Assembly (NCBI GenBank): GCA_002309055.1
Contig: DBWO01000047.1
Coordinates: 1-7,409 of the forward strand
Length of the DNA stretch: 7,409 bases
Reading direction: 5' to 3'
Source of the DNA: Ruminococcaceae bacterium UBA1236
GTDB lineage: Bacteria; Bacillota; Clostridia; Oscillospirales; Acutalibacteraceae
The notes beneath the pieces were generated by a model that was not told where the DNA came from, searched no databases, and saw nothing but the letters and a program-made list of their open reading frames with translations. The stretch's first letter is position 1; every line of letters begins with the position of its first letter. The translations under genes were made by a program, and so were the position numbers. Below are positions 6,168 through 7,409 of the stretch, piece after piece.

Positions 6168-6247
6168 CTGTAAAATAACAAGATATTGTGGTTTTGACAA
6201 AAATTTACATAATATTAAAAAACTATTACCTTTGGTGAAATATTTTT

Positions 6248-6280
6248 TACGCCCCCTGCAGATTTCAAGCAGAGGGCGTA
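6248..6280 (-). terminator. Strong hairpin after the GH31 gene
   Basis: A 12-bp stem pairs 6248-6259 with 6269-6280 around a 9-base loop. One position (6255/6273) pairs G-U on the - strand but is a C-A mismatch on the +, so the fold favours RNA made from the - strand. It starts eight bases after the GH31 stop codon. The - strand downstream is A-rich (AAAAAT) rather than U-rich, so this may protect or process the mRNA 3' end rather than act as a simple intrinsic terminator. Confidence 0.55.
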
Positions 6281-6287
6281 TGCGCTT

Positions 6288-7409
6288 TTAAAGCTGTTCT
6301 GTTATGTCCGGACTGCCTGAGCAGGGGTAAACCACCTTAACGCTCTTTGTGAGGCACTCGCCGCAGGGCGTGAGCTTAACATCGTCACCGCACGCTTCAA
6401 TCACGAGCGAGCTGCCGTTTTCGTCATAAACCGTGCATTTGCCGCTCTCTCCGAAGCAAAGCGCCTCAATCTCATCAAAGGCGGTGCTGTTGCCCTGCCT
6501 TTCGGGCAGAAGGGGAATGAGCGAATTCTCTTTCACAAACACGGGGAAGATATCGAGCGGGCAGTTTTCCTCATATTCGCCGCCCGTATATTCCTTGTGA
6601 GTGAAGAAATTGTACCACTTGCCGTCGGGCAGGTAAAAGCGCACATTCGCCTTGCCGGGCTTCGTCTTTTCCGTGACGGGGGCAACTATCATATCCGCGC
6701 CGAAATAATACTGATTGCGGTATTTTTTCTCACGCGCGAGAGGGGATTTATCATAATAGTACATCGGGCAGATGAGGGGGATGCCCTCTTTTGCCGTGAG
6801 CACATTCGCCGTGTAAAGATAGGGCAGAAGGCGGTGCCTCAGGCGCAGGAAGCGCTTTGCGTCCTCCTCGGCGTCGGGGAAATTCCAGGGCTCTTTCGAG
6901 ATGGAAGTGTTGTTTGAGTGCAGGCGGTTGACGGGCGAGAAAACGCCGTACTGAAGCCACCTGAGGTAAAGCTCGTTGCTGCCGGAATTCATCACGTGGC
7001 CGCCGATGTCGTGGCTCCACCAGGGGTACCCGATGTTGCTGGCCATGGCCGTGAACCGGGGCTGGAAATTCAGGGAGTCCCAGGTCGTGACCGTGTCCCC
7101 GCTGAATCCGACCGGGCACCGGTGGCTTCCCGGCCCGGCGTACCGGCTGAAGATGAGGCCCCGGCGGCCGTTCCGCGTGCTGTCGCGGTAGTGCTTCTCG
7201 TTCAGCAGCCACAGGGGATCCAGTCCCTTCATGCCGCATACGCCGCCCTGCTGCCAGTCGATCCACCAGAAGTCGACCCCCTCGTCCTCGAGCGGGTGGT
7301 GCAGGATCTCGAAGTAGGCCTTCATATATTTATCGTCCGTGGGGTTGAAGTCGACGGTCAGTTTCAGTTCCGGATCCTGTCCCATCGCCGCGCACATCGC
7401 CTCGTAGGC
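6288..7409 (-). CDS. Glycoside hydrolase family 31 alpha-glycosidase, C-terminal part
   Basis: The reading frame is open to the right edge, so the first base of the window's end (7409) lies inside the gene; 373 residues remain and the N-terminal beta-sandwich is missing. GH31 enzymes release alpha-linked glucose, xylose or related sugars with retention. Numbering from the edge, the catalytic nucleophile is D51 in DFWWIDW, the acid/base D105 lies in FSGDTVTTW, and WSHDIGGH (131-138), ELYLRW (146-151) and FSPVNRLHS (158-165) are conserved active-site blocks. After the barrel, residues 255-300 (FYLPDGKWYNFF to PVFVKENSLIPL) form the usual beta-sandwich. Both catalytic residues are present. The exact substrate (alpha-glucoside, alpha-xyloside, or another) is not decided. 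Bases from about 7015 to 7320 are near 68% GC with CGG-rich arginine use, unlike the rest of the gene at about 51%. Confidence 0.9.
   Translation of the reverse strand, partial: AYEAMCAAMGQDPELKLTVDFNPTDDKYMKAYFEILHHPLEDEGVDFWWIDWQQGGVCGMKGLDPLWLLNEKHYRDSTRNGRRGLIFSRYAGPGSHRCPVGFSGDTVTTWDSLNFQPRFTAMASNIGYPWWSHDIGGHVMNSGSNELYLRWLQYGVFSPVNRLHSNNTSISKEPWNFPDAEEDAKRFLRLRHRLLPYLYTANVLTAKEGIPLICPMYYYDKSPLAREKKYRNQYYFGADMIVAPVTEKTKPGKANVRFYLPDGKWYNFFTHKEYTGGEYEENCPLDIFPVFVKENSLIPLLPERQGNSTAFDEIEALCFGESGKCTVYDENGSSLVIEACGDDVKLTPCGECLTKSVKVVYPCSGSPDITEQL

Noticed and set aside
6194..6232. TTGACA on + at 6194-6199 as a + strand promoter
   Set aside because: No acceptable -10 at 16-18 bases, and no + strand gene downstream.
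6751..7266. - strand frame of 171 codons overlapping GH31 in another frame
   Set aside because: Arg/Pro/Ala-rich composition typical of an out-of-frame reading of GC-rich DNA; the GH31 frame carries the conserved motifs.
1..7409. A defence, phage, CRISPR or other novel multi-gene system
   Set aside because: No repeats-with-spacers, transposase, integrase, nuclease or toxin-like genes are visible; the genes are recognisable housekeeping, envelope and carbohydrate families.

Overview
The window looks like chromosomal DNA of a Gram-positive gut-type Clostridia relative (Oscillospirales/Ruminococcaceae-like). This is inferred from roughly 50% GC, AGAGG/AAGGTG-type ribosome binding sites, a LytR-CpsA-Psr wall-assembly protein and the general style of the proteins. 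The taxon is an inference, not a measurement.

Layout: (1) 1-218, + strand, the 3' end of a 23S rRNA, followed within 80 bases by two strong intrinsic terminators and no 5S rRNA. (2) 371-575, a leader region with a consensus promoter, a short hairpin with a T-run, a 14-bp perfect palindrome and an extended -10 promoter. (3) 576-2548, + strand, a two-gene operon: a secreted or membrane-anchored metallophosphoesterase, then a rhomboid intramembrane protease 20 bases later. (4) 2581-2607, a symmetrical terminator shared by converging genes. (5) 2624-4123, - strand, an LCP-family wall-polymer ligase with a long acidic tail and its own extended -10 promoter. (6) 4279-5967, - strand, an AMP-forming long-chain acyl-CoA ligase ending in a strong hairpin. 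(7) 6053-6126, - strand, tRNA-Gly(CCC) with encoded CCA and a good promoter. (8) 6288-7409, - strand, the C-terminal part of a GH31 alpha-glycosidase running off the right edge and ending in a strong hairpin.

The three envelope proteins (phosphoesterase, rhomboid, LCP) all act at or outside the cytoplasmic membrane, but only the first two look co-transcribed. The acyl-CoA ligase, the tRNA and the glycosidase appear to be independent units. I see no CRISPR array, transposon, phage gene or clearly new multi-gene system. The points most worth checking are the missing 5S gene, the abrupt GC and codon-use change inside the GH31 gene near 7,015, and the promoter/hairpin/palindrome arrangement upstream of the phosphoesterase.
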